A stretch of 9,548 nucleotides of DNA from Desulfovibrionaceae bacterium UBA3823 (GTDB taxonomy: Bacteria > Desulfobacterota > Desulfovibrionia > Desulfovibrionales > Desulfovibrionaceae), in assembly GCA_002369295.1 (NCBI GenBank), contig DFDR01000248.1, positions 1 through 9,548 of the forward strand, written 5' to 3'. The notes beneath the pieces were generated by a model, which saw only the letters and a list, made by a program, of their open reading frames with translations, was not told the DNA's origin and searched no databases. A program made the position numbers and the translations under genes. Position 1 is the stretch's first letter; each line of letters starts with the position of its first letter. Positions 1 through 5,845 of the stretch are shown here, piece after piece.

Positions 1-1
1 G

Positions 2-184
2 GTGCGCCGCATGCCTGGCCTGGCAGGCGAGGGGAACGGCATGGATGCCGATGCGGAATCAGGCGTGCCCTCTGGAGCGGACCTGGCGGCGCGAGAGGGC
101 GCAGAAGCGAAGCGTCGCCGGCGCGGCTTGCGGAACTGGCGTGAACTTGGGGCTGCTGCGCGAAGGAAGGACTTGCATGGATAA
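2..184 (+). CDS. Possible 3' end of an upstream gene (partial, unrecognised)
   Basis: An open frame runs from the left edge of the window to a TAA at 182-184. A GTG at 2 could start it, but no ribosome-binding site is visible inside the window, so a start further upstream is more likely. The 60 visible residues are rich in Arg, Ala, Gly and Glu, include a basic run (KRRRR), and match no family I know. The main support is context. The frame ends as RRKDLHG-stop inside the first copy of a tandem repeat whose second copy carries the start of the next gene. If the duplication is collapsed, this frame would end by overlapping the next start (ATGGATGA), a usual coupled-gene arrangement. Codon use is only moderately GC3-rich, so a chance open frame in GC-rich DNA remains quite possible. 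Confidence 0.3.
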   Translation: MRRMPGLAGEGNGMDADAESGVPSGADLAAREGAEAKRRRRGLRNWRELGAAARRKDLHG

Positions 185-203
185 GAAGGACTTGCATGGA
201 TGA
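166..203 (+). repeat. 19-bp tandem duplication of a ribosome-binding site plus start codon
   Basis: The 19-bp units at 166-184 and 185-203 are adjacent and differ at one base (18/19 identical; the first 17 are the same). Each holds AAGGA, a five-base spacer (cttgc) and ATGGAT. The upstream ATG (177) opens only an eight-codon frame that ends in TGA at 201-203, overlapping the true start at 196. The downstream copy starts the 406-aa gene. The pattern is typical of a recent slippage duplication. Confidence 0.9.
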
Positions 204-1416
204 GGAATGGATAATCCGCAGAGAGATCATGGACGAGGCGAGCCTTTTTGGAGACAGGGAGAACGGCGCGGTCGAAGCCTGGCTCGCCAGCATCGAGGCC
301 AGCTGGCTGGAGAAATATGCGCTCCAGCCGGAGGAGGTCGGCAAGGCCGTGCTCCTAGTCGCCATGGAAGCCCGCGCCTGCCTGGCCAGCCGCTTTGCCG
401 GCCTGCTTGAGCAGGGCATGGACGAGGCGCTCGACAAGGTGGATCTTGAGGGGATGGAGCAGCGATGGGGGAGAACGTACGCCGACATCGCGGTGGACGC
501 GCGCAAGCTGGCAGCCCTGCGCAGGTACGCAAAGGAATATGCAACGGACTTTGCCATGGGCGGAAGCAAGGCGGCAGTCGAGATTCTCCTGAGGATCAGG
601 GTCAGCAAAGACGATGAGGGGACGCGCAGAAGGGTGATGGGCTACGTCGCTGAAACCATGCATCTTCCTCTGTCGCTTGTCGCCGAGGTCGCCGGCCTGC
701 CTTCCATGGAACCGGAACCGGCCGAACCGGCGGGCGGCGGCTGGATGGCCAGAGAGGAGGCCATGCGCTTGTGGAGTGACAGCCGGGGTGAAGGATGCGT
801 AGAGGGGAATCTGGAGGCCGTGGCCAGCGAAGAAGACCTTGCCCGGCGCAAGCGGCGCTGGCTGAAGGGCATGTCCTTCAGGCATGTCGTCAGTCGAGGG
901 CTGAAGACGCTGGAGGAGGAGCGGGCGTGCTGGCGCGAAGCGCTGGCCGAGCGTCTGGAGGCGGCTGGCAGGAAGCACGCGGATGCCGAGGCGGTTGCGG
1001 ATGCCGCGGCCAGCGAAGCAGAGCGCTGGCGCACGGCGCACTGGGAAAGCCTGCTGGAAGAGGGGCGCGTCGAGGCGCTCCGTTCGCCTGCGCTGGAGGA
1101 CAAGGCATGGGGCTTCTACGCGAAGTGGCCCAGCTATGCAGCCGATGCCTTCATGGCCTCGCACGTGCAGGTCTTTGCCGAGACCCATGCCCGTCGCCAG
1201 GCCCAGGCCCATGCGGAGGCGGCGCTCGGTCTGGCGCCCTGGGTGGGCAGAGGCGTGGACGCCAAGGCCTTCTGTGCCTGGGCCGGCATGCCGGAGGACG
1301 TGGCCCGGCGCTTCATGCAGGCTGTCGCCTGCACGGCCACGCAGGCACGCGTTTCGCTGCCGTCACGTTCAAGCTCAGATGATTTTGCAGTTCAAGAGCA
1401 AAGCACAACGGAGTAA
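196..1416 (+). CDS. Unrecognised 406-aa alpha-helical protein with Rpn-tail-like segments
   Basis: I do not recognise the family. The start at 196 follows AAGGA with a five-base spacer; an in-frame ATG at 229 is the alternative. The protein is rich in Ala, Glu, Arg and Leu and predicted mostly helical, with no signal peptide or membrane segment. A Pro/Gly-rich linker at about residues 170-182 (EPEPAEPAGGG) divides it. Three stretches resemble the degenerate helical tail seen in Rpn/PD-(D/E)XK transposase-like proteins, an Ala/Glu/Arg helix followed by a turn and AGLP/AGMP. They are residues 142-170 (ending LVAEVAGLP), 218-245 (WLKGMSF, LKTLEEER) and 335-372 (ending WAGMPEDV). LLEQG-x2-EAL (70-79) and LLEEG-x2-EAL (286-295) suggest an internal duplication. 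No nuclease catalytic motif is visible. The last ~15 residues (SSSDDFAVQEQSTTE) run into AT-rich DNA, so the C-terminus may be replaced or truncated. Continuous GC3-rich codon use supports a real gene; function is unknown. Confidence 0.7.
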   Translation: MDEEWIIRREIMDEASLFGDRENGAVEAWLASIEASWLEKYALQPEEVGKAVLLVAMEARACLASRFAGLLEQGMDEALDKVDLEGMEQRWGRTYADIAVDARKLAALRRYAKEYATDFAMGGSKAAVEILLRIRVSKDDEGTRRRVMGYVAETMHLPLSLVAEVAGLPSMEPEPAEPAGGGWMAREEAMRLWSDSRGEGCVEGNLEAVASEEDLARRKRRWLKGMSFRHVVSRGLKTLEEERACWREALAERLEAAGRKHADAEAVADAAASEAERWRTAHWESLLEEGRVEALRSPALEDKAWGFYAKWPSYAADAFMASHVQVFAETHARRQAQAHAEAALGLAPWVGRGVDAKAFCAWAGMPEDVARRFMQAVACTATQARVSLPSRSSSDDFAVQEQSTTE

Positions 1417-1469
1417 GAGTTGATTTAGTCTTTAATTTTGTCATTATGCGATGAGCTTTGCCACTAAAA

Positions 1470-1511
1470 TAGAATATATGAATATGTAGCAGGTAAATAT
1501 TCTAATTTTTT
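1470..1511 (+). terminator. Weak terminator-like hairpin with a T6 run
   Basis: The arms TAGAATAT (1470-1477) and ATATTCTA (1497-1504) pair perfectly over 8 bp around a 19-base loop, and TTTTTT follows at 1506-1511. It lies 54 bp past the stop of the 406-aa gene, in the right orientation for it. The stem is almost all A/T and the loop long, so efficiency would be low and the pairing could be chance in AT-rich DNA. Confidence 0.35.
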
Positions 1512-1588
1512 GTTGATTTTAAAGGCTATTGCAATCTGTGTCTTTCGTAGTGGCAAGGGGTGCGATGTTTGCGGGCAGCATTGCCGGT

Positions 1589-1632
1589 GCAGGGCCATGC
1601 GGGCTGCGCCGCGCGGCGGCGCATGGCCCTGC
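1589..1632 (-). terminator. Strong GC-rich hairpin after the ankyrin gene
   Basis: The arms 1589-1601 (GCAGGGCCATGCG) and 1620-1632 are perfect 13-bp inverted repeats. The 18-base region between them contains a further self-complementary block (CGCCGC/GCGGCG), so the stem can extend almost to the middle. It starts 18 bp beyond the stop codon of the - strand ankyrin gene. No T run follows on either strand, so it is either a non-canonical terminator or a 3'-protecting/Rho-linked hairpin. The structure is clear; the role is inferred from position. Confidence 0.5.
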
Positions 1633-1650
1633 CGACGATCAGCGAGCGGG

Positions 1651-2886
1651 CTAGAGACGAGGGCTGGCCCCTGGCCTGGCCTTGCCGCGCAGGAAGCGGG
1701 TAACGGATGCGCCGCTTCCCTTCATCCGCCGCTGGTAGTCGAACGGCGTCTCGCCGTGCTTGTTGTGCCGGTTCGGGTCGGCTCCGCCCGTGTCGATGAG
1801 AACGGCGGCCTGGCTCGGGCTGTCGGCGTAGTGGAGCGGGGTGTTGCCCAAGGCGTCGGGCACGCCGGCGTCGGCGCCGAGCCGGAGGAGCTCCCTGGCG
1901 GCAAAGGGCGTGCAGCCTTCGCCAAGGGCGAAGTGGAGCGGGGTGCGTCCGTCCGTGGCCTGCACGCGGAGATTGGCGCCGAGCTTGGCGAGGTAGAGGC
2001 GCATGCGCTCGCTGGCTGCCGTGCATACGGGGGTGCGCCCCCAGCAGTCGGACGCCTCGATGTCTGCGCCGTGCCGGATGAGGAAAGAGGCCGTCTCGCG
2101 GCTGGGGGCGTAGTGCAGGGGCGTCATCCCGCAGGCGTCGGGCACGTTGACGAGCTCTTTCAGGGCGGACAGGGGCACCGCCTTGAGCTTGGCCAGGTGG
2201 TTCTGGCTGGCAACGGCGCAGTGGAGCGCCGTCTGGCCGTTGACGTTGGACGTGAAGAGATCGGCGCCGTCCCTGATCCAGAAGATCATTCTGTCGGCCA
2301 GGCGGTAGAGCGCGCAGCTGCGGAGCAGCACGCTGTTGCCGTTGCGGTCGATGCTCGTGCGGATGCCGTGGCGGCGGTCGGCATGGAACTTCTCGCCTGC
2401 CGTCTCAAGGTCGGAGCACTCGTCCGCAGGCCGGTTCACCATGCGGCGCTGGACGGCGTCCCAGACGGGATCGCCCCGCCCGAAGGCGTTCTGGAGCATG
2501 CTGGCCGGCAGCTTGTGGCGGGCGTTGTGGAAGAGCAGGGAAGCGCCGCGATCGAGCAGCATGCCCACGATGTCGGGCTGGCGCGCCAGAAAGGCTGCGT
2601 GCAGAGGCGTGTTCCACTGCATGTCGCGGACGTCCAGCCTGGCTCCCAGGTTGAGCAGAAGCTCCGTCTGGGCTGGCTGGCCAGTCAGAATGGCGCAGAA
2701 AAGCGGGTTGAGCCTGGCTGGAAAGGGCATGGTGTAGAACCTGTCGATGTCGGGCGTCGCGAGGGCAAGGGGGGCGAGATCCCGGCAGGACTTGCGCGCA
2801 AGAATGCCCTGCATCAGGGCTGAGACGCCAAGGCGGTTCATGTCTGCCTTGCACGCGTCGGAAAGCAGGGTGGGGTGAGTTGTCAT
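1651..2886 (-). CDS. Ankyrin-repeat protein, 411 aa
   Basis: The protein is built largely of ankyrin repeats, helical hairpins that mediate protein-protein binding. By eye there are eight or nine, covering about residues 58-122 and 182-385. Hallmark TPLH or TALH tetrapeptides lie at 93-96, 219-222, 255-258, 315-318 and 349-352, and GA-D/N turns occur throughout (e.g. RHGADIEASD, about 271-280). A non-repeat insert sits at about 123-180, and the C-terminus is short and basic (FLRGKARPGASPRL). The ATG at 2886 was chosen because MTTHPTLLSD begins a normal N-terminus; the frame stays open back to 3114, but that extension has poor coding character. The ribosome-binding site is weak (GAGG about 14 bases upstream). 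No signal peptide or membrane segment is visible with this start, so a cytoplasmic location is expected. It faces away from the 3337 gene and converges on the 406-aa gene. Its binding partner cannot be told from sequence. Confidence 0.9.
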   Translation of the reverse strand: MTTHPTLLSDACKADMNRLGVSALMQGILARKSCRDLAPLALATPDIDRFYTMPFPARLNPLFCAILTGQPAQTELLLNLGARLDVRDMQWNTPLHAAFLARQPDIVGMLLDRGASLLFHNARHKLPASMLQNAFGRGDPVWDAVQRRMVNRPADECSDLETAGEKFHADRRHGIRTSIDRNGNSVLLRSCALYRLADRMIFWIRDGADLFTSNVNGQTALHCAVASQNHLAKLKAVPLSALKELVNVPDACGMTPLHYAPSRETASFLIRHGADIEASDCWGRTPVCTAASERMRLYLAKLGANLRVQATDGRTPLHFALGEGCTPFAARELLRLGADAGVPDALGNTPLHYADSPSQAAVLIDTGGADPNRHNKHGETPFDYQRRMKGSGASVTRFLRGKARPGASPRL

Positions 2887-2909
2887 AGCGGTGTGCGGGT
2901 GCCTCGCCG

Positions 2910-2943
2910 GGGAAACTGCTTCTTGCGGGAATGCCGTTTCCCG
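2910..2943 (-). repeat. Two mutually exclusive inverted repeats in the ankyrin gene leader
   Basis: GGGAAAC (2910-2916) can pair with GTTTCCC (2936-2942), and CGGGAA (2926-2931) can pair with TTCCCG (2938-2943). The two pairings share the right arm, so they are alternatives. They lie 24-57 bp upstream of the ankyrin start codon and could cover the translation start region or form an operator. The structure is seen directly; the function is speculative. Confidence 0.4.
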
Positions 2944-2978
2944 AAGGCGGGCGCCCTTTCCTCCCATGATGGCGTTAC

Positions 2979-3004
2979 GGCCGCACGGCAGGCCCGTGCG
3001 GGCC
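2979..3004. repeat. Strong hairpin upstream of the ankyrin gene
   Basis: GGCCGCACGG (2979-2988) pairs with CCGTGCGGGCC (2994-3004) over 10 bp with one bulged G, around the loop CAGGC. It lies about 95 bp upstream of the ankyrin start. It could be an operator, a leader hairpin or an attenuator; no T run follows on either strand. Confidence 0.45.
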
Positions 3005-3087
3005 AGCCATGCCGGCTGCCTCAGGGAGTAGCCCGATGCGCAAGCCTGGGACAAGCGAAGGGCGCATAACTGCGAAAGGAGGCCGTC

Positions 3088-3267
3088 ATGTCCCCTGCCT
3101 GCCAAAAAGCGCAAAAAGGGAAGGCGAACATTTCACCACATGGAAGACCGTGTCCCCGTGCCTGGCGGGCGCAGGCGCCGGTCCCGGGGGAGAAGCTCTT
3201 GACGGCGCCGGCCTGCGGGGCTGAATCCTGCCGGATCGGCGATTCGGCCGCTCGACCGGCGGCTTGA
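3088..3267 (+). CDS. Candidate small ORF, 59 aa, four cysteines, strong ribosome-binding site
   Basis: AAAGGAGG at 3075-3082, close to a full anti-16S match, sits five bases before an ATG at 3088. The frame runs 59 codons to a TGA at 3265-3267. The product begins MSPACQKAQKGKANISPHGR, is basic, and has Cys at 5, 22, 43 and 48; no family, membrane segment or signal peptide is recognisable. The stop codon lies inside the sigma-54-like element of the next gene, and the frame is the same as that gene's. Third-position GC is only moderate and the composition (Ala, Pro, Arg, Gly) is what chance frames give in GC-rich DNA. The ribosome-binding site is the main argument. It could be a small protein, a leader peptide or nothing. 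Confidence 0.3.
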   Translation: MSPACQKAQKGKANISPHGRPCPRAWRAQAPVPGEKLLTAPACGAESCRIGDSAARPAA

Positions 3268-3280
3268 CATGCATCTTGCA
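3264..3280 (+). promoter_or_regulatory. Candidate sigma-54 (RpoN) promoter for the DUF1786-paaK genes
   Basis: TTGACATG, four bases, then TTGCA matches the RpoN consensus YTGGCACG-N4-TTGCW at all but two positions, with exact spacing: ten bases separate GA (3266-3267) from the invariant GC (3278-3279). The weakness is that the first invariant pair is GA rather than GG. Transcription would start near 3291, giving a leader of about 46 bases before the ATG at 3337. TTGACA is also a perfect sigma-70 -35 box, but nothing resembling a -10 lies 16-18 bp downstream. A small inverted repeat (ATGCA-tct-TGCAT, 3269-3281) overlaps the element. An enhancer-binding activator would be expected upstream; no clear site was found. 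Confidence 0.4.
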
Positions 3281-3336
3281 TTTGGCAGGGAAGGCGTCTA
3301 TCAAGATCTTTCTTCATTTGCCGGAGGCTTGGGAAC

Positions 3337-4407
3337 ATGGATGACGTCTTTCAGCGCTTTCTGCGCAAGTCCGGTCCCGTCCTCTGCCTGGACATAGGCA
3401 GCGGGACGCAGGATGCCTTGCTGGCGCGCGCCGGCGTGGCGGTCGAGAACTGGCCCCGCTTCGTGCTGCCCGCGCCTGCGCTCGGCGTGGCCCAGCGCAT
3501 CAGGGAGCTGACGCTGCTCAAGCGCGGCGTGTGGCTCTACGGCGCCAACATGGGCGGGGGCTTCATGCCGGCCGTCAAGGCCTGCATTGCCTCGGGCAGG
3601 AGCGTCTACACGACCCTGTCCGCCTCCAAGGCCATCAACAACAGCCCCCAGGGCGCCAGCGAGACCGGCGTGCAGTTCAGCGAGGACTGCCCCGAGGGAT
3701 GCGTTCCCGTGTGCCTCGGCGACTACGCTCCGCAGTTCTGGGACAGCCTGTTCAGGTCCTGCGGCCTGCCCCAGCCCCATCTGGTGCTGGCGGCCGCCCA
3801 GGATCACGGCGACCACGGCAGGAGCGGCAACCGCAAGGCCCGCATGGCCAGCTTTGCCAAGCTCCTCAAGACGAATCCCTCCCCCCTGACCTGGCTCTCC
3901 GCCAGCCCTGCGCCCGAGATGACGAGGCTCGCCTCCCTCAGGCAGGCCACGGGCGGTCCCGTGGCCGACACGGCCTGCGCGGCCCTGCTGGGAGCCCTTG
4001 CCGAACCGCAGGTCATGCAGCGCTGCTTCAGGCAGGGCGTGACCATCGTCAACGTGGGCAACGGCCATGTCTTTGCCGCGCTGGTCTACAAGGGGCTGGT
4101 TCGCGGCATCTACGAGCACCACACGGATCTGCGCACCCGCGACGAGCTCATCGACGACCTGAAGGAGTTCAGGCGCTTCTTCCTCCCTGCGGAGAAGGTG
4201 CTGGCCAGCGGAGGCCACGGCACGGCCTACGGCGCGCCCTGCGAGGACGCCGGCGGCTTCGAGCCCACCTACGTGCTTGGCCCGAGGAGGGCGGTGCTCT
4301 CGGGCTACGGCAAGTTCGTCGCCCCCTACGGGGAAATGATGACGGCCGGCGCGATGGGACTGCTCTGGGGCTGGGCCGTCATGCACGTCCAGCCCGAAAC
4401 ACGCTAG
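3337..4407 (+). CDS. DUF1786 family protein (actin/hexokinase-fold, function unknown), 356 aa
   Basis: This matches the DUF1786 family, often mislabelled as related to pyruvate formate-lyase activating enzyme and now regarded as an actin-like (ASKHA) nucleotide-binding fold. Visible ASKHA-type loops are LCLDIGSGTQDALL (about residues 16-29; phosphate-1 type, with D19), VNVGNGH (238-244; phosphate-2 type), and SGGHGTAYG (291-299; adenosine-type Gly loop). A conserved-looking stretch SASKAINNSPQGASETG lies at about 94-110. There are no membrane segments or radical-SAM CxxxCxxC motif. The ATG follows GGAGG (3323-3327) with a nine-base spacer. The stop is 46 bp before paaK, so one transcript is likely, probably from the sigma-54-like element upstream. 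The reaction is unknown; an ATP-dependent accessory role for the neighbouring CoA ligase pathway is possible but only inferred from adjacency. Confidence 0.88.
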   Translation: MDDVFQRFLRKSGPVLCLDIGSGTQDALLARAGVAVENWPRFVLPAPALGVAQRIRELTLLKRGVWLYGANMGGGFMPAVKACIASGRSVYTTLSASKAINNSPQGASETGVQFSEDCPEGCVPVCLGDYAPQFWDSLFRSCGLPQPHLVLAAAQDHGDHGRSGNRKARMASFAKLLKTNPSPLTWLSASPAPEMTRLASLRQATGGPVADTACAALLGALAEPQVMQRCFRQGVTIVNVGNGHVFAALVYKGLVRGIYEHHTDLRTRDELIDDLKEFRRFFLPAEKVLASGGHGTAYGAPCEDAGGFEPTYVLGPRRAVLSGYGKFVAPYGEMMTAGAMGLLWGWAVMHVQPETR

Positions 4408-4453
4408 CAGGCCGGCCAGCCCGGCTCGCACAAGAAGACTTATGGAGATGATC

Positions 4454-5758
4454 ATGGACAAGGCATACGACGCAGCGGAATTCTGGAGCAGAGACCAGAT
4501 CGAGGCAACCCAGGCGGTGCGCCTGAAAAACGTGGTGACCCGCGTCTGGAACGGCTCTCCCTTCTACAGGAAGCGCCTCGAGGAGGCCGGCGTGACGCCG
4601 GAGAGCATACGCTCCATTGCCGACATCGAGCGCATTCCCTTCACCACCAAGGACGATCTGCGCTCGCAGTATCCCCTCAACCTGGTCATCGTCCCCCATT
4701 CCAAGCTGGTGCGCATGCACTGCTCCAGCGGCACGACCGGCACCCCCACGGCCATCGCCCATACCCAGAACGACCTGAACGTCTGGGCTGATCTCATGGC
4801 GCGCTGCCTGCACATGGTCGGCGTGACCAGGGACGACGTCTTCCAGAACATGTCCGGCTACGGCCTGTTCACCGGCGGCCTCGGCATCCACGCCGGCGCC
4901 GAGCGCCTCGGCTGCATGACCATTCCTGCCGGCGCCGGCAACACCAAGCGCCAGATCAAGCTCGTCAAGGACTTCAAGACCACGGTCGCCCACATCCTGC
5001 CCTCCTACGCCCTCATTCTCGGCGAGCGCCTGCGCGAGATGGGCGAGGATCCGCGCAAGCTTCCCCTGCGCATCGCCGTGGTCGGGGCCGAACCCTACAC
5101 CGAGGGCTTCCGCAAGCGCATCGAAGACCTTTTCGACATGAAGGTCTACAACTCCTACGGCCTCTCCGAGATGAACGGCCCCAGCGTCGGCTTCGAATGC
5201 CGCGAGCAGAACGGCCTGCACATCTGGGAGGACGCCTACCTCGCCGAGATCGTCGATCCGGCCACCGGCAGGCACGTCCAGCCCGGCGAGGTCGGCGAGC
5301 TCGTCATGACCACCCTGGTCCGCGAGGGCATGCCCATACTGCGCTACCGCACCCGCGACCTCACGACCTTCATCCCCGGCGAGTGCCCCTGCGGCCGCCG
5401 CCACATGCGCATGGGCCGCATCGTCGGCCGCGCCGACGACATGTTCATCTGCAAGGGCGTCAACATCTACCCCCAGCAGATCGAAGACGTCATCATGCAG
5501 TTCAAGGAAGTGGGCAAGAACTACCTTATCACGCTCGAGGACGACGGCCTGGGCGACCTGCTCCGCGTCAAGGTCGAAATCCGCGAGGAGTGCTTCGTCG
5601 AGGACATGCGCGCCCTGCAGGGCCTGCAGCAGCGCATCGCCCGCCGCCTCAAGGACGAGATCCTCGTCACGCCCAAGGTCGATCTCGTGCAGAGCAACAG
5701 CCTGCCCGTGCCCGAGGGCAAGGCCGTCCGCTTCAAGGACCTCCGCGGCGAAAAGTAG
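4454..5758 (+). CDS. paaK: Phenylacetate-CoA ligase (aryl-acetate CoA ligase), 434 aa
   Basis: An adenylate-forming enzyme that activates phenylacetate, or a similar aryl acid, to its CoA thioester using ATP, in the cytoplasm. Residues from the chosen start: P-loop-like SSGTTGTP at 91-98, YGLSEMNGPS at 235-244 with the adenylation Glu 239, YRTRD at 298-302 with ribose-binding Asp 302, the hinge region GRADDMFICKGVNIYPQQIE just after, and the C-terminal catalytic Lys 423 in PEGKAVRFKD. A CPCGRR element (typical of PaaK) precedes the hinge. Length is normal. ATGs occur at 4442, 4448 and 4454; GGAG at 4444-4447 sits six bases before 4454, so that one is preferred. In anaerobes such ligases often work with indolepyruvate:ferredoxin oxidoreductase in aromatic amino-acid fermentation; no oxidoreductase gene is in this window. 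Exact substrate (phenyl-, hydroxyphenyl- or indoleacetate) is undetermined. Confidence 0.93.
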   Translation: MDKAYDAAEFWSRDQIEATQAVRLKNVVTRVWNGSPFYRKRLEEAGVTPESIRSIADIERIPFTTKDDLRSQYPLNLVIVPHSKLVRMHCSSGTTGTPTAIAHTQNDLNVWADLMARCLHMVGVTRDDVFQNMSGYGLFTGGLGIHAGAERLGCMTIPAGAGNTKRQIKLVKDFKTTVAHILPSYALILGERLREMGEDPRKLPLRIAVVGAEPYTEGFRKRIEDLFDMKVYNSYGLSEMNGPSVGFECREQNGLHIWEDAYLAEIVDPATGRHVQPGEVGELVMTTLVREGMPILRYRTRDLTTFIPGECPCGRRHMRMGRIVGRADDMFICKGVNIYPQQIEDVIMQFKEVGKNYLITLEDDGLGDLLRVKVEIREECFVEDMRALQGLQQRIARRLKDEILVTPKVDLVQSNSLPVPEGKAVRFKDLRGEK

Positions 5759-5773
5759 TAGCCTCCGGATCAG

Positions 5774-5796
5774 GGCCCTGCGCCGTCCGCAGGGCC
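5774..5796 (+). terminator. Hairpin after paaK
   Basis: GGCCCTGCG (5774-5782) and CGCAGGGCC (5788-5796) pair perfectly over 9 bp around the five-base loop CCGTC. It begins 15 bp past the paaK stop and ends 49 bp before the next start. No T run follows, so it may be a partial terminator or an mRNA-stabilising hairpin that lowers expression of the downstream genes relative to paaK. Confidence 0.4.
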
Positions 5797-5845
5797 TGCG
5801 TCCAGCCCGCTTGCTGCTGACGGCGCCAGCCTCCAGGAGAATCCC

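Larger units (their letters stand above)
1417..1650. other. AT-rich gap between two converging genes
   Basis: About 130 bp (1417-1550) are distinctly AT-rich against GC-rich genes on both sides; the composition change begins near 1370, inside the end of the upstream gene. No ORF with a credible ribosome-binding site is present. The segment holds a weak AT-rich hairpin with a T run, serving the + strand gene, and a strong GC-rich hairpin just past the stop of the - strand ankyrin gene. Confidence 0.7.
2887..3336. other. 450-bp divergent intergenic region
   Basis: This gap separates the start of the - strand ankyrin gene from the + strand DUF1786 gene. From left to right it holds nested inverted repeats at 2910-2943, a 10-bp-stem hairpin at 2979-3004, a strong Shine-Dalgarno with a 59-codon ORF (3075-3267), an imperfect GC-rich hairpin at about 3170-3215, and a sigma-54-like element at 3264-3280. 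I could not identify a convincing sigma-70 promoter for the ankyrin gene. The length and density of structure suggest regulation of at least one flanking gene. Confidence 0.6.

Noticed and set aside
355..1212. A 285-aa open frame on the - strand within the 406-aa gene
   Set aside because: No ribosome-binding site and Pro/Arg/Cys-rich composition; the + strand frame has the strong start and better codon use.
1417..1650. Possible tRNA, CRISPR or insertion-sequence remnant in the AT-rich gap
   Set aside because: No cloverleaf, no regularly spaced repeats and no transposase fragment could be found; only the two hairpins are supported.
1510..2823. A 437-aa open frame on the + strand
   Set aside because: Antisense to the ankyrin gene, which has unmistakable repeats; the start is a TTG in AT-rich DNA with no ribosome-binding site.
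2887..3114. N-terminal extension of the ankyrin protein to 3114
   Set aside because: The added 76 residues have poor coding character and no ankyrin similarity; they overlap leader hairpins, and 2886 starts a normal N-terminus.
3264..3269. TTGACA as a sigma-70 -35 box
   Set aside because: No -10-like hexamer occurs 16-18 bp downstream (the region is cagggaag); the sigma-54 reading fits better.
3301..4461. A 386-aa open frame on the - strand
   Set aside because: Antisense shadow of the DUF1786 gene; no recognisable motif and no ribosome-binding site.
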